A DNA stretch of 64,000 bases. Origin: Microplitis mediator. Its lineage: Eukaryota > Arthropoda > Insecta > Hymenoptera > Braconidae. Of this stretch, positions 48,916 to 59,875 are shown in pieces. The stretch lies in the NCBI RefSeq assembly GCF_029852145.1, contig NC_079974.1, positions 13,641,041-13,705,040 of the forward strand. Direction: 5' to 3'. A program made the position numbers and the translations under genes. The stretch's first letter is position 1, and every line of letters starts with the position of its first letter. The notes below the pieces were generated by a model. It had not been told where the DNA came from, did not search any database, and was given only the letters and a program-made list of their open reading frames with translations.

Positions 48916-49419
48916 TTAGGGTGTTTCATATTTAGACGATATTTTTTTTCTGTCCTACCTGAAAAAATAACAATTTATAGAGCAAAATGAATATTCCTGA
49001 TTGAAAAAAAATAAAATTGTCTACAAAAAAGGTCTTATGACGTTTTACGATAAGTTCGATAGTTTCGACGGAAAAGTAAAAAGATCTCCAAATTTACTCT
49101 ATTTTGACTTCGAGCTCCAATAACTTTTAAACAAAAGGATTTATCAAAAAATGATAAGAGACTTTTTTTGTAGAGCGTTTGATTTCCTACAAAAATGTAT
49201 GCTGGGCTTAATCGTACAATGAGCCATTGCCGAGGTATAAAATTCCAAACCAAAAAAAATTTTTTTTCCCATGTTATTTAAATGAGAAATCGAATTTTCC
49301 GATGCGTTAAGCCCCTAATAGACTTTTTTTTCAAGCAGGAATATTCATTTTGCTCTATTAATTGTTAGTTTTTCAGGTAGGACAGAAAAAAAATATCGCC
49401 TAAATATGAAACACCCTAA
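48916..49419. mobile_element. Mariner-like MITE with ~50-bp inverted ends
   Basis: TTAGGGTGTTTCATATTTAG at 48916 and its inverse ending CACCCTAA at 49419; TA on both sides. The 504-bp body has no transposase frame. A TA duplication and length fit a Tc1/mariner-mobilised MITE. Confidence 0.8.
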
Positions 49420-49469
49420 TAACTATATACAATTATATATAATTATTTTTATAAATAATTAAAAAAAAT

Positions 49470-49560
49470 CGAGCGTGTGCAGGGTTTAAACCATAGACCT
49501 TGCACTTGAAAGTTTAACTCGTTACCCACTGACCTAAGAGATTTAGTTGAAAGGTAAGTT
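49470..49560 (-). ncRNA. tRNA-like sequence (SINE head or tRNA pseudogene)
   Basis: On the minus strand A-box-like taggtcagtgggtaacg is followed by B-box-like ggtttaaaccc at 49483-49493 and then a T-run (49470 downward) that could terminate RNA polymerase III. Arms do not pair well enough for a working tRNA. Confidence 0.5.
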
Positions 49561-50464
49561 TCGTATGAACTTTAAGTAATAAAAATCTTATACGTGATAG
49601 ATTCTTGGTCAACAAAATTTTATATCTATGAACAGACATGAACAGACATGACCAGGCATGGACAGCTATGATCAGGCCTGAGCGTATTTAACGCTTCAGA
49701 TATGAACAGGCATGAACAGACATGAACAGTCATGAACAGGCCTGAGTGTATTTAACGCTTCAGACATGAACTGACATGAACGGGTATGATCAGGTTTGAT
49801 CATATCTAATTTCAGGCCTGATCATACATGAACAGGCATGATCAGGTCTAATTTCAGGCCTGATCATACACAAACAGGCATGGTCAGGTCTGATCATTTT
49901 TTCCCGGGAAAATACAATCTACCGAGTTCAACATTTCAGTAACGTCACCAAAATACAATCTGGCAAATTCAACATTTCAGTAACGTTACCGAAATGTCAT
50001 CAGCTGAATTCAGCATTTCAGTAACGTTACCAAAAGGTCTTTTTTTTGTCGGATTCAAAATTTCGGTATCGTTGGGAGTATCGTTCCGATACAATCGAAC
50101 AATCGAATAAATTCAAATTTGAGTTTAAATTCCTTAACGAAAAAATCAAAGAGTTGACGATGGATTAAATATCAAAATTTTAGTCAAAAATAAGAATGTA
50201 ATGTCACTCTTATTTAGATAATAGTTTGAAGAAAGCTTGTAAATAATCCACTTCATTTAAATAATAAATGAATATTGATAATAAAAATTCTGATCCTCAA
50301 AATCACATTTTTTGTTTGAACGTCATCACACGAAAATTGAATAGCTGATGCTAGGCTGAAAATTTGAATTTTGTTAGTAATATAACTGTGTTATTTTGTA
50401 GAAAGTTAAATAAAGTCTATTGAATAATTCATTTGGCCGACAAAATAGTCCAATGCATTTTCCA

Positions 50465-52493
50465 AAATATTATACTGAAATACAATCTACTAAATTCAAC
50501 ATTTCAGTCACATTACGGAAAGGTATATTTTTTTGGATTCAACATTTCGGTATCGTTTGCAAAACATTTTTCATACAATGGAAGGTTCGAACAAATTCAA
50601 ACTTGGGCTCAAACGCTTTGAAAAACAAATCAAAGAGATGATCATGTATTTAGAATATAAAAATTTTAGTTATAAATAAGGCGAAATCTATTGCTTGTTA
50701 AGATTGCTTATAAATAAAGACAAATAAATTTCTTTCGCTCGGATCTCCCTTATGTTTACATTTATTTATATTTATCAATATGTAACAATATTCATATATA
50801 CTTTTAATGGAAGTGAATTACTCCGTATAAATAATTATATGATCATACACTTCTTTCGATAATAGTATAAACAAATCTAGTAGATAATTCAATTTGCTGA
50901 ATAACGGAAGAGTTATATTAATTCAAATTTCGACTCTCTAAGCAAAAATTTTAGTTTCAACATAAATGCATGCAAATTAAACAGCCGATGACATTTCGAT
51001 AAATTAAATTTAAATAATCAAATAATTGTCTGCTTTCTCATAAAATAGCTTAAACAATTCTAATAGATAACATAGTTATTCATCAAATTATTTAATTTAC
51101 TTATTTCTATTGATAATCTTATTGTTCTTTATTCAAAGATTATTATCGTCCCGTAGAATCACGAGGCACTAAATTTTTATTAACAATAAATCGACACAAA
51201 ATTGGCCTGAAAATTGACGACAACTTTTTTCTAGTCAACCTCTGTAGTAAATTTGTATTCTAATTCGGGTGGTAAATTTACGTCAAATTGAATAGCAAGT
51301 TGCATACAAATTGTCGTAAAAAACAGAAAAGTCTGAAGTAGACGGAAATTTTACGAAAAATTCCAGGAAACTTTCGATTAGGGTTTATTTTGCTGTCCAA
51401 TTTCGGGTAAGTTAAATTTCAAGTTGCTTCCAAAATTTTTCTTCAATTTGACGGCAAATATAGGTCAACTTCAGACTTATTAGATACTGACTACAATATG
51501 AGTGCAACATGCTGTGCAAATTGATAAAAAGTTGGTTGCAAAATTTGCTATTTTTTGTTTGTTAATTAATGTTATGAACAAATGAATTTTTCCCAATCCA
51601 ATCTGGACTTTGAAAAAATCCATTTGTTTATAACTTTAATTAACAAAAAAAAATAAAACGTCTGAACGATACGATATAAATCCGTTTCGAAAAAAATGCT
51701 GTCGATTGGTACTATCAACATTTTTTCGATTTTTTCCATCCAATTTGGACTTCGGAAAATTCCATTTGTTTATAACATTAGCTCACAAAAAAAAAAAGTC
51801 TTTGGACGATACGATAGAAATCTGTTTCAGAAAAAATGCTGTCGATTGGTACTATCGACATTTTAACGATTTTTTTTTTCTTTCATTTTTAAATGTAAAA
51901 AACTTAGAAAAATTCCGGCCTATCAAACATCTGACGCAATTTGGCGGAGAGAGAGCTCGCGCATAGGCAGCTGCTCGTGCGAGAGAGAGAGGTTCGAGCG
52001 CCGGCTCGATTTTTTATCATATCTCGTGAAATATTTGAGATACAAAAAAAACGAATGATACCTTATTTGTGTATTTTTTCATTTTGAACATTTTGTTTCA
52101 AATAAACTGCCCCAACAAACCAGTGGTTCGAGAGTTGTTTCGATTTAAACAATTAAATTGTTATTAATAATTGTTTGCAGCACTTTTGAACGAAATGGAG
52201 CCGATTTTTGTAATCCTTGGCCCAAAGTACGTAAGATACAGTCAGATTTAGCCGGTATCAACAAAATATACGGGCTCACCTCTTCAGCCGAAGGACTAGA
52301 AATACCGTTCGTTACCAAAATGCATAGTTCGGTTAATTTGTATATATATAGTTACCAAAATGTTGAAACGATCATAGATTTGATGTATATCAATAACAGT
52401 GAAGTTACATCAAAAATCCTGAAAAGCCATCAAAGGACATGCAATCAGAAACATTTTAAGCTATTAAAAAAAATGCGTTACCAAAATGTTGAA

Positions 52494-52498
<5 letters not shown>
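50465..52498. other. Right interior of the (TA)n element
   Basis: Degenerate repeat copy, then AT-rich DNA. Two direct ~120-bp segments (near 51600 and 51730) share gctgtcgattggtactat. 51950-52000 has a gagaga-rich stretch. The frame 52158-52550 ends in a (YI)n run translated from the microsatellite and I cannot support it. Confidence 0.4.
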
Positions 52499-52549
<51 letters not shown>

Positions 52550-52742
52550 AATAATTAATTTATATTTGATTATATATAGATCTAAAGATCTAAAATATAA
52601 TAAAAATTACTATATATGGGTCTATATAGGTCAGGTCTAATCAGATCTAATCATATATAGACCCATGTATAACTATATATGGGTATATACTATTATATAT
52701 ATTCCATATACAATCATATATAATTAGGCAAAATCATTTTGT

Positions 52743-53177
52743 CCCGGGATATAATTAGATCTAATTATATATAAGGCTATATATAATTATATATAGGTCT
52801 ATATATAACCATATATATTCTATATATAATCATATATAATTAGGCAAAATCATTTTTTTCCCGGTATAATTAGGTCTAATTATATATAAGACTATATATA
52901 CTTATATATAGGTCTATATATAACCATATATATTCTATATATAATCATATATAATTAGGCAAAATCATTTTTTCCCGGTATAATTAGGTATAATTATATA
53001 TAAGGCTATATATACTTATATATAGGTCTACATATAACCATATATAATTGTATATATAACCATATATAATTATATATAACCATATATAATTGTATATAAT
53101 ACCATATATAATTATATATATTCCATATATAATCATATATAATTATATATAATTAGGCAAAATCATTTTTTCCCGGG
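52743..53177. repeat. Tandem copies of the CCCGGG right terminus
   Basis: Four segments each end in ggcaaaatcatttt(t)tcccgg, at about 52748, 52865, 52978 and 53177. The units between are AT-rich words typical of the element's arm. Confidence 0.8.
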
Positions 53178-54391
53178 TGTATATGAAGAGAAGAAGGATG
53201 AAAGAAAAAAATAATAATAATAATAATAATAATTTAGTATTAGTATGATTATTTCTGTCTTAATATAAATTTTTCCTTCTCAAAGATGTATTTAAAATTT
53301 TTAGGTTTTATTTAAACTTACAGACTAAGAACCTTGGTGTCATCTCAGATTTCACCTGACTGCTGCGTTTGTTACATACTTATACTTTTTTTTTCTTTGC
53401 TCTTAAATAAAATGCATACATAAAAATTTAACGTAAAAAAAAAAAAAAAATAAATAAAATCAACGATCTGTACACTCTTAAATTGCAAGAGAAAGAAATC
53501 TTGAGCCAAACAGAGTAATTATAAATTTCGAAAATCTCAACAAATGATTCGTATATAATTGTAGAAAAGATAGGATGGAGAATGATCTCAATATCGATTT
53601 AAAATCTCTTGGTTTTGAGATTTTATCATTTATCAAGTTCTTATTATAATTTAACTCGGCATTATTTTAAGCCCTTTTAGTGAGATTAGTATAACACAAG
53701 TCTCCTGATCTAATGAAGACTTGGTGTTTAAATATCAATCACCATCTCGAAACGCTGATATGTAACGTTTTTTTTTTTTTTTTTTATGAGCTCTGCAAGA
53801 TTACATATGAGCTATATGTGTCGATGACCCGGCACACAGTAGCGGAGTAATGTCAGCGTTTCTAACCTGACACCTGAGTGTCAGTATGTTACTGGTCGAT
53901 TGCTGTGTACGTCTTCTCGACTATTAATTCGTTGAATCGAGAAATTTTAATTCTCTTGCGTTTTACGCTTGTACATAAAAAACCAAAAATATTAGTTCGA
54001 CTATTGGACCTTAATAGTGAATAGGATACACTTTCTTGAATTTGAAGGATTCATGAATCATATCGATTTTTTATTTATCAAAAAGAAACAATTTTAATAT
54101 TATTATTTTTTTTTTCGTCTAAAAAAAAAATGAATGAGATTTATATATAATTAAGCTTGCTCTGTTTAAATAAAGATTCCCTTTGCTTACGGTAATTTGA
54201 TTCAAATTGAAAAAACAAAAAATATAATGTGTTTGAAAATATAAATCAATCTTACATATTAAAATTTTGATTATCGTATCGTTTGCATATTTTTGAAATC
54301 ATATTATCTGATATTATAGATAAAATAAAATGCATAATTTCTATAGATTTTTTTTTTTTTTTTTAAGTATAGTATTAAGCTAATAATGAAC
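53178..54391. other. AT-rich DNA without recognisable gene
   Basis: Includes short (taa)n near 53206-53230, A and T homopolymers near 53437 and 53769, and no supported coding frame. Confidence 0.4.
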
Positions 54392-54679
54392 TTATTCTAA
54401 CTCACAAAAATTATTTCTTGACGCGTACAATTTATTTTCGAGATGATTCTGCAACAGTTGATCCTTCTGATATTCTTTTGTTGATTGAGACTTTTGGGTG
54501 AGGTGAATCAGGTCGAGTTGATTTGCTGGGAGTCGTTGATCTGCATACGATGATTCTACAGTGAGGCCTTGAAGATAATCTTGGGAAGGCTTTAGGGATA
54601 TTTTCGTAGTTTCGGATTGCTGCTTGAGTAGTAAATCGCCTGATTTAGCTCTTACAGCGAAATTACATTGCCCTTATAG
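54392..54679 (-). pseudogene. Open minus-strand segment, possible terminal exon
   Basis: About 95 codons stay open without an ATG and end in TAA at 54392-54394. The translation is Gln/Ser/Leu-rich (for example QQSETTKISLKPSQDYLQG). Composition differs from surrounding AT-rich DNA. It could belong with 55021-56459. I do not recognise it. Confidence 0.25.
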
Positions 54680-55020
54680 AAACCTCCGTTTTCTTGACTA
54701 GTTAATTAGTCAAATATCTTTCCTCTGCACTCCGTCGTTGATGGTTCAAGTTTTCCAGAAGCCCCCAAACACGAACATATATCTGGTAATGTTTTTCCCG
54801 AATTCTGAAACCAAATCTAAAAGCGGATTATTGAAGGGTTAGTGGTTAGTAATAATTGGTGAAAAGTGCTCGAGCTTCGGTCTGTTAGTATTTTTAGATT
54901 TATGAAATTTTGAAGGCCTCAAAAAAAAACATCAAGTTTATAAAAAAAAATTTTAGCAATTAAAATAAAATTTTATTTTTATTTTCGACCACCAATAGAA
55001 GAGTTTAAAAGTAAAGATTC

Positions 55021-56459
55021 TTAATGGAGTAATTTTTTTAATTGCGACGATAAATCAGGAGCTTTGCGATTTCCATGGTAGAATTTAAGATTTAGAGTTC
55101 CTTCAAGTAAATAATCGAACCAAGACAAAAGAATAATTTGAAATTTCCATTTTCCGAATTTCTCGTCCACCATTAGTGTAAGTACTTTTGACAACGAAAA
55201 TTTTGAATTCACTTGGTTAATATAAGTAGGAGATTCAATTGCGCCAACGGATCTTTCACTAAATTTATAGTTCAAAAATAACGATTGTGCCATCCTTAAA
55301 ATTTTCCATTTACTGTCGTTTGAATATTTGAATCGCCATTTTAAGAATTTTGAGATAGATTTCCTAGCGTCCCCCTCTCTGAAAAAAAACGAAGGAGAAA
55401 CCAAGTCACAAGTGTCACATTCGATTACGTTGGTTTCGTTAAGGAAATTTTGAATAAATTTTAAATATTTGAGAGTTTTATTCGATATTGGATCTGAATT
55501 CTCCTCATAAATCTCTTTCCACAAAATCTTAAGAAGAATTGGGGAAGCTTTCATGTTTTTATTTAATAATTTCGACGAATTTTGAAGATGAATATTAGAA
55601 TAATTTTGATTTAAGAATTTACCTGTACTACCCGAGAATGAATTTACAAGCTTTAAGAGTAACGACAAATGAGATTTCTCAGTTATAAAAATTTCCATCT
55701 GTCTCATTATCGGCACAATTTTAGACAACAAAAATTTTACTTCTTTAATGTCGGGAACCCGGGATCGCATAGTATTCCAATTTTTGAGTTTGAGAAGTTT
55801 AAGAAGTTTAACAATTTTAGAAAACTATTTAAGAGTTTTAAGAAAGATCTTTCATCGTCCCCCCCTCTCCTAAAAGTACTGACTTTACAAAAATGATTTG
55901 GAATTACTCTGAAAAATTTTGAATCGTTAAGAAACATTTAATAGAATTTATTTTTATAGAATTCCTTCCACAATACTTTGAGAAGCGTTGGCGGAGCTTC
56001 CTTATTTCCTTTAAGTAGGATTGGGAAAATTCGATCCAATGTTTCAGGATGGCCTGCATTTAAAAATTTGTCTGTCCCGGTGAAAAATAAATTTATAAGT
56101 CTGAAAAACGTCGAAGGGCCAACTTTGTCGCTTATTAAAATATATTCTAGGCCATTTAATCGTTTGAAAATTACGAACGTTTTTTTATATTCTGGAATTT
56201 TCTTGAAGGCTGCATTAATTTTATCGTCCCCCACTTCACTTGTCTCTAAATTAGTACTTTCAAGATCTATTATTTCGAAATGAAGTTCAATGTTGGATTG
56301 CCTTTCTTCAAAAATTTTATTTTTAGAATTTGATACTGTTGAGTAATTTTGACTTATAGGCAATATATTTAGAGAAATATTTTTAGTGTCTGAAAGGATT
56401 AAAGGTTTTTCCAAAATTCGGGCACTTCCGGACCTTTCTTCGACTAACGTATAACTGGG
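55021..56459 (-). pseudogene. Unrecognised repetitive protein-coding remnant
   Basis: Minus strand. A possible exon begins at 56459 after a strong acceptor (tgctttccag) and runs to a stop at 55938-55940, continues in the same frame to 55737, then shifts frame to 55770-55021. Two diverged copies of a unit are visible (TLLKVLWKEFYKN and ILLKILWKEIYEEN; DKFLNAGHP and GKFLNQNYS). No domain recognised. The CCCGGG element 56476-57871 inserted just upstream of the acceptor. It may be a decayed host gene or an element gene; the stop and shift make function unlikely. Confidence 0.45.
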
Positions 56460-56475
56460 CTGGAAAGCAGAAATA

Positions 56476-57871
56476 CCCGGGAAAAACGGATTAGATCTGA
56501 CCATATATAATTATATCTGGTCAGATCTAATTATATCTGATCAGATCTATTTATATCTGGTTAGATATGGGATTTGAGATATAATCAGATCTAGTTATAT
56601 CTGATCAGATCTAAACAAATATAACTATATCTGAATTGAAAAATACATCAGACCTGATCAGATCTAGTTATATCTGATCAGATCTGAACAGATATAACTA
56701 TATCTGAGTTGAAAAATACATCAGACATGATCAGATCTAGTCATATCTGATCAGATCCAAACAGTTATAACTATATCTGGATTCGAAAATACATTAGTCA
56801 TGAAAAGGTCTTATCATATCTGGCCAGATCTAAACAGATATAACTATGTCTGGATTGCAAAATGCATTAGACATGAAAAGGTCTTATCATATCTGGCCAG
56901 ATATAACTATATCGAAGTTGTCAACAGCATCAGATTCGATCAGATCTGATTAAGTAGTTATGCATATATTATAGTAAATCATATAAAGGATGAATAACAA
57001 TGGGTCTTTAATTCTTTTACCATTTTATTTATTGACAAATATATTCCATTACATATTTGTTAAAGATTATAATTGATTAAAAAGTTTCTAAATTGAGTAG
57101 TGACTCAAAGTCTCGCACTGGTCAAATTTGTTGACGCGTAAACAATTTTTTTTACTATCTTTATTCATATGTTTAAAACAGTTATTTTGAACGTAATTAT
57201 TAAATTTACTTAAATTATTAAATTGAAGCCTAAAAAAATTGCTGACTAATTATTGTCTATTACTACAATACAAATTATATTTTAATATATATGTTAATTT
57301 TTATATTGACCTATGATAAATGTGTCAAATGTTTAATGATTGAATTAAATAATATAAGTAAATTTAATAATAAAGTTATTTATTTAAGTTTAAAATATTT
57401 TGAGATTGAGCTATAACTCAAAGATCTCACATTGGTCAAATTTATTGACGTGTAAACAAGTTTAGCTCGTATTACTTTCATTAATACAATTCAAGTTTAG
57501 GAATTTTTAATATAAGTGTATGTTTGAATTGTTATCTCAAGCGTAGAATGAGAATAAAAGACATATCTAATTAACAATAATTATTTTTCCTATTCCATAA
57601 TAGCATCTGGATTTTATACATAAACATTTAAAATTTATCTAGGATAATAATAAAAAAAATAGCAATTGAAAGATCTAGGTAGAGATCTGTTTGAATACAT
57701 CTGTTCAGATCTAGTTATATCTGGCCATGTCTTGCCAGATAGAAACAATTTAAAAATCTAACCAGATCTGGTCAGATCTAATAAGATTGTTTTTTACTTA
57801 TATTTGGCCAGATCTGATTATATCTGGCCAGATCTTTTTATATATGGCCAGATCTAATCCGTTTTTCCGGG
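56476..57871. mobile_element. CCCGGG element with tcagatctgatt words
   Basis: CCCGGGAAAAACGGATTAGA at 56476 and inverted tctaatccgtttttccggg ending at 57871 (one C shorter). TA flanks both sides. Both arms repeat ~20-bp near-palindromes (atatctgatcagatct). The 700-bp core is AT-rich, no ORF. 1,396 bp; non-autonomous. Confidence 0.85.
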
Positions 57872-58082
57872 TACCAATAAATATATATGTATATTAAATA
57901 ATATGACAATTTTTGATATCAAAGTTATTAAATTTTTATTCTGTCAACTATCAATCAAACTTAAATCCCCAATACTTAAAAAATGTTCAAAGGTTTCGGC
58001 AGCAATTTGAAAGTATAAAGAATCAATTTGATTATTTGAGTTAAGTAATGCCATAAACTTTTCTCAATTATAAATGTAGAAC
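57872..58082. other. Short AT-rich spacer
   Basis: Nothing recognised; it is the upstream side of the interrupted region containing the unrecognised remnant. Confidence 0.4.
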
Positions 58083-58190
58083 AGACTAGAGGATCAGACT
58101 ACAATCCATCGATAACCAAAGTTAAGCAGCATCGGCATGGGACATTAATTGGACGGGTGACCTCGTAGTAAAATAGTAGTCAACGGATAA
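58083..58190 (+). ncRNA. 5S rRNA-derived sequence (pseudogene or SINE3-like head)
   Basis: The core aaagttaagcagcatcgg and ggacgggtgacct, about 31 bp apart, match the internal promoter region (A box and C box) of animal 5S rRNA genes. The 5' third and 3' end are badly diverged, and a long T-run starts at 58194, a possible terminator. It cannot be a working 5S gene. Confidence 0.65.
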
Positions 58191-58289
58191 TAATTTTTTT
58201 TTTTATTATTTTATTTTAACCGATATTTATATTGATAAAGACAATGAATCCTAATTAAATTACTTAATTAATAATTTACAGATATTCTA

Positions 58290-58464
58290 AATGAGATTCT
58301 AAAAATGACTATATTCGTTCATGCATGGTTATATATGATCATATCTGTTCATATATAAACAGATCAAGTTATGTATGATCAGACCTAGCCAATTTTTGGA
58401 TCTGATCATACAGAGACAATTATGCATGATCATATATGATTAGACAAAATCTTTTTTCATCGGG
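58290..58464. mobile_element. Right end of a CCCG-type element
   Basis: Words like atatgatcatatctgttcat lead to tagacaaaatcttttttcat and cggg at 58464, a diverged version of the 53177 terminus. It cuts the E3 gag frame. No matching left end is seen nearby. Confidence 0.55.
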
Positions 58465-59416
58465 TATCCAGACTGCTCAAGTTAGGAAAAGACTCCTCAA
58501 AGAAAGTTGGCTCTGGAATAATTTGAACAGATGCTTGATAAATCTTTTGTAAAACTTCGACTTTTCTTAAACTTCCAGATTGTAGAACAAAGTAGGTATC
58601 AACAATAGTGGTATCAACAATAGGCTTTGGTTGTTGAATGGGACTAGCAGAGACTCGATTTTCGTTAAAATATCGTCCTCCACTTTTCACATTGCAACGA
58701 TCATCAGGGGATTTACAGCTCGGAGTGCGATGAGGTTTATAGAAAAATGTCTCTTGTCTAACCGCGAGGTAGAGTTCTTCCAGAGTTTGAGGGTCTTTCT
58801 TAACTGCAATATGCTTCATATAATTAGGTAAATTTTCGTAGAAAATGTCAAATGCAATTTGATCCGCTTTGTCAGACACATACCTTAAATCTCTCTTAGG
58901 GGTAAAAGACAGCCAACCCTTAATCATGTTACGCAACCTAAAATAAAATTCAGTTGTGCATCCTCCATTCTCTATGAAAGCATTAGCAAATTGCGCTTGC
59001 CATATATCTGGGTTATGAAATGTATCGCTCAAGGCTTCAAGAATATCAGAGACGCAACGGATTGTAACGTCGTACACAATGCTACGAATATGACCAAACA
59101 ACCGGTGATAAATTCTAGTCATAAAAATACCGTTGTGATTAGGATGGATATACGGCATCCACCTTCTAATTATCGCTTCAAACTTCTCAAAATCTCGTTT
59201 GCAATTTGGATCTCTACTATCAAGCTTCGGCAATCCGCGATAAAATTCAAAAGACAATTTATATTGAGATGATGCGATGTTTTCATCATATACCGGGCAA
59301 TTTAACCGAATAACGGGTTTAGGGTACACCATGTTGTCTCCTGAACCTTCCACCGGAGGTGGCGTCTGTTCTCTTCGCCAGCTATTTCTGTTGCCGCGTA
59401 TAATGGTAGACATCAC
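58457..59416 (-). CDS. gag: E3 Gag-like protein, truncated
   Basis: A 319-aa minus-strand frame begins MMSTIIRGNRN, 460 bp inside the right LTR. Residues about 75-230 look like a retrotransposon capsid (FEFYRGLPKLD, AQFANAFIENGGCTTEFYFRLRNMIKGWL, LPNYMKHIAV, LYLAVRQE). No zinc knuckle is visible. The last few residues come from the CCCG element end, so the original C-terminus and pol are missing. Confidence 0.65.
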   Translation of the reverse strand: MMSTIIRGNRNSWRREQTPPPVEGSGDNMVYPKPVIRLNCPVYDENIASSQYKLSFEFYRGLPKLDSRDPNCKRDFEKFEAIIRRWMPYIHPNHNGIFMTRIYHRLFGHIRSIVYDVTIRCVSDILEALSDTFHNPDIWQAQFANAFIENGGCTTEFYFRLRNMIKGWLSFTPKRDLRYVSDKADQIAFDIFYENLPNYMKHIAVKKDPQTLEELYLAVRQETFFYKPHRTPSCKSPDDRCNVKSGGRYFNENRVSASPIQQPKPIVDTTIVDTYFVLQSGSLRKVEVLQKIYQASVQIIPEPTFFEESFPNLSSLDTR

Positions 59417-59843
59417 ATTCTAAGGTGACACGTGAAACAACGATATTATAAGTCTCTGTACTCAGGACAAAATTGCTGACTTGGCCAGAAAGAGAAAAAA
59501 GGAATTAGTTTTTACAGCTCGAAGCTGCAACAGTAAAGTCGATGTACGACTTTTGCCGACTCTGCAACTACGTCGCGATGTCGCAAGGTGTGGACACCTG
59601 GCATTCCTCAAAGTTGGAATTCAAGGGGCGGAAGGTGCTGACACCGCGATACGTGGAGTTGCTACCTGTGAAGGTGTGACAAGTCCACGAAGACAGGGCG
59701 TGGCACTTTCTAAAATGCCACGAAAATCCAAATTTTACAATTTTTAGAATTTCGAAAATAGGAAAATTACCACAAAAATCTACCTTTAGTCTCAAAATTG
59801 GTAGAAAAATAATACCTGTGGCTCAAAAAGAAGGATTTTTAAC
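59417..59843 (-). other. E3 5' leader
   Basis: Untranslated leader between the primer site and gag. The small frames here are not convincing. Confidence 0.55.
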
Positions 59844-59866
59844 TTCGAATCCCACCGCTGCCACCA
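59844..59866 (-). promoter_or_regulatory. E3 primer-binding site, tRNA-Leu type
   Basis: The plus strand reads ttcgaatcccaccgctgcc followed by acca, the 3' end of insect-type tRNA-Leu(AAG) plus CCA. The complementary minus-strand primer site starts TGGTGGCAGCGG, 9 nt from the LTR. Confidence 0.75.
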
Positions 59867-59875
59867 GTGTTCTTT

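Larger units (their letters stand above)
46625..49908. mobile_element. CCCGGG element with atgaacagac words
   Basis: CCCGGGAAAAAATGATCAGA at 46625 and the inverted tctgatcattttttcccggg ending at 49908. Both arms repeat 10-bp words such as atgaacaggc and cctgatcagg. It interrupts a unit of the 538-bp array, so the empty site is known (ccaaaata); the flanks fit a 2-bp duplication with one change. Two further elements lie within. Own length without them is about 0.66 kb. Confidence 0.8.
43715..52541. mobile_element. Element sitting in a (TA)n microsatellite, with ggtaacgttacc words
   Basis: A (TA)n tract (43715-43782) adjoins the left end gtggtttccccattttggta at 43783; another (52499-52541) adjoins the inverted right end taccaaaatgttgaaactac at 52498. 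The arms repeat ttttggtaacgttaccaaaa-like palindromes. The interior holds ~538-bp tandem units and, nested, the CCCGGG element 46625-49908. No transposase found; non-autonomous. Confidence 0.65.
30473..53177. mobile_element. CCCGGG element with tataattata words, interrupted by nested elements
   Basis: The left end CCCGGGAAAAAATGATTTTG at 30473 and the inverted right end (caaaatcattttttcccggg) at 53177 match closely, with TG flanking both. Without nested insertions it would be about 1.3 kb: 30473-30837, 43383-43714 and 52542-53177. Subterminal arrays at both ends repeat ~10-bp words around attatatata. The right terminus occurs four times in tandem (ends near 52748, 52865, 52978 and 53177). It has no genes of its own. 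Confidence 0.75.

Noticed and set aside
30473..58464. A single 28-kb CCCG element from 30473 to 58464
   Set aside because: The end at 53177 matches 30473 much better and shares the TG flank; the 58464 end is more diverged and its flank (TA) does not match.
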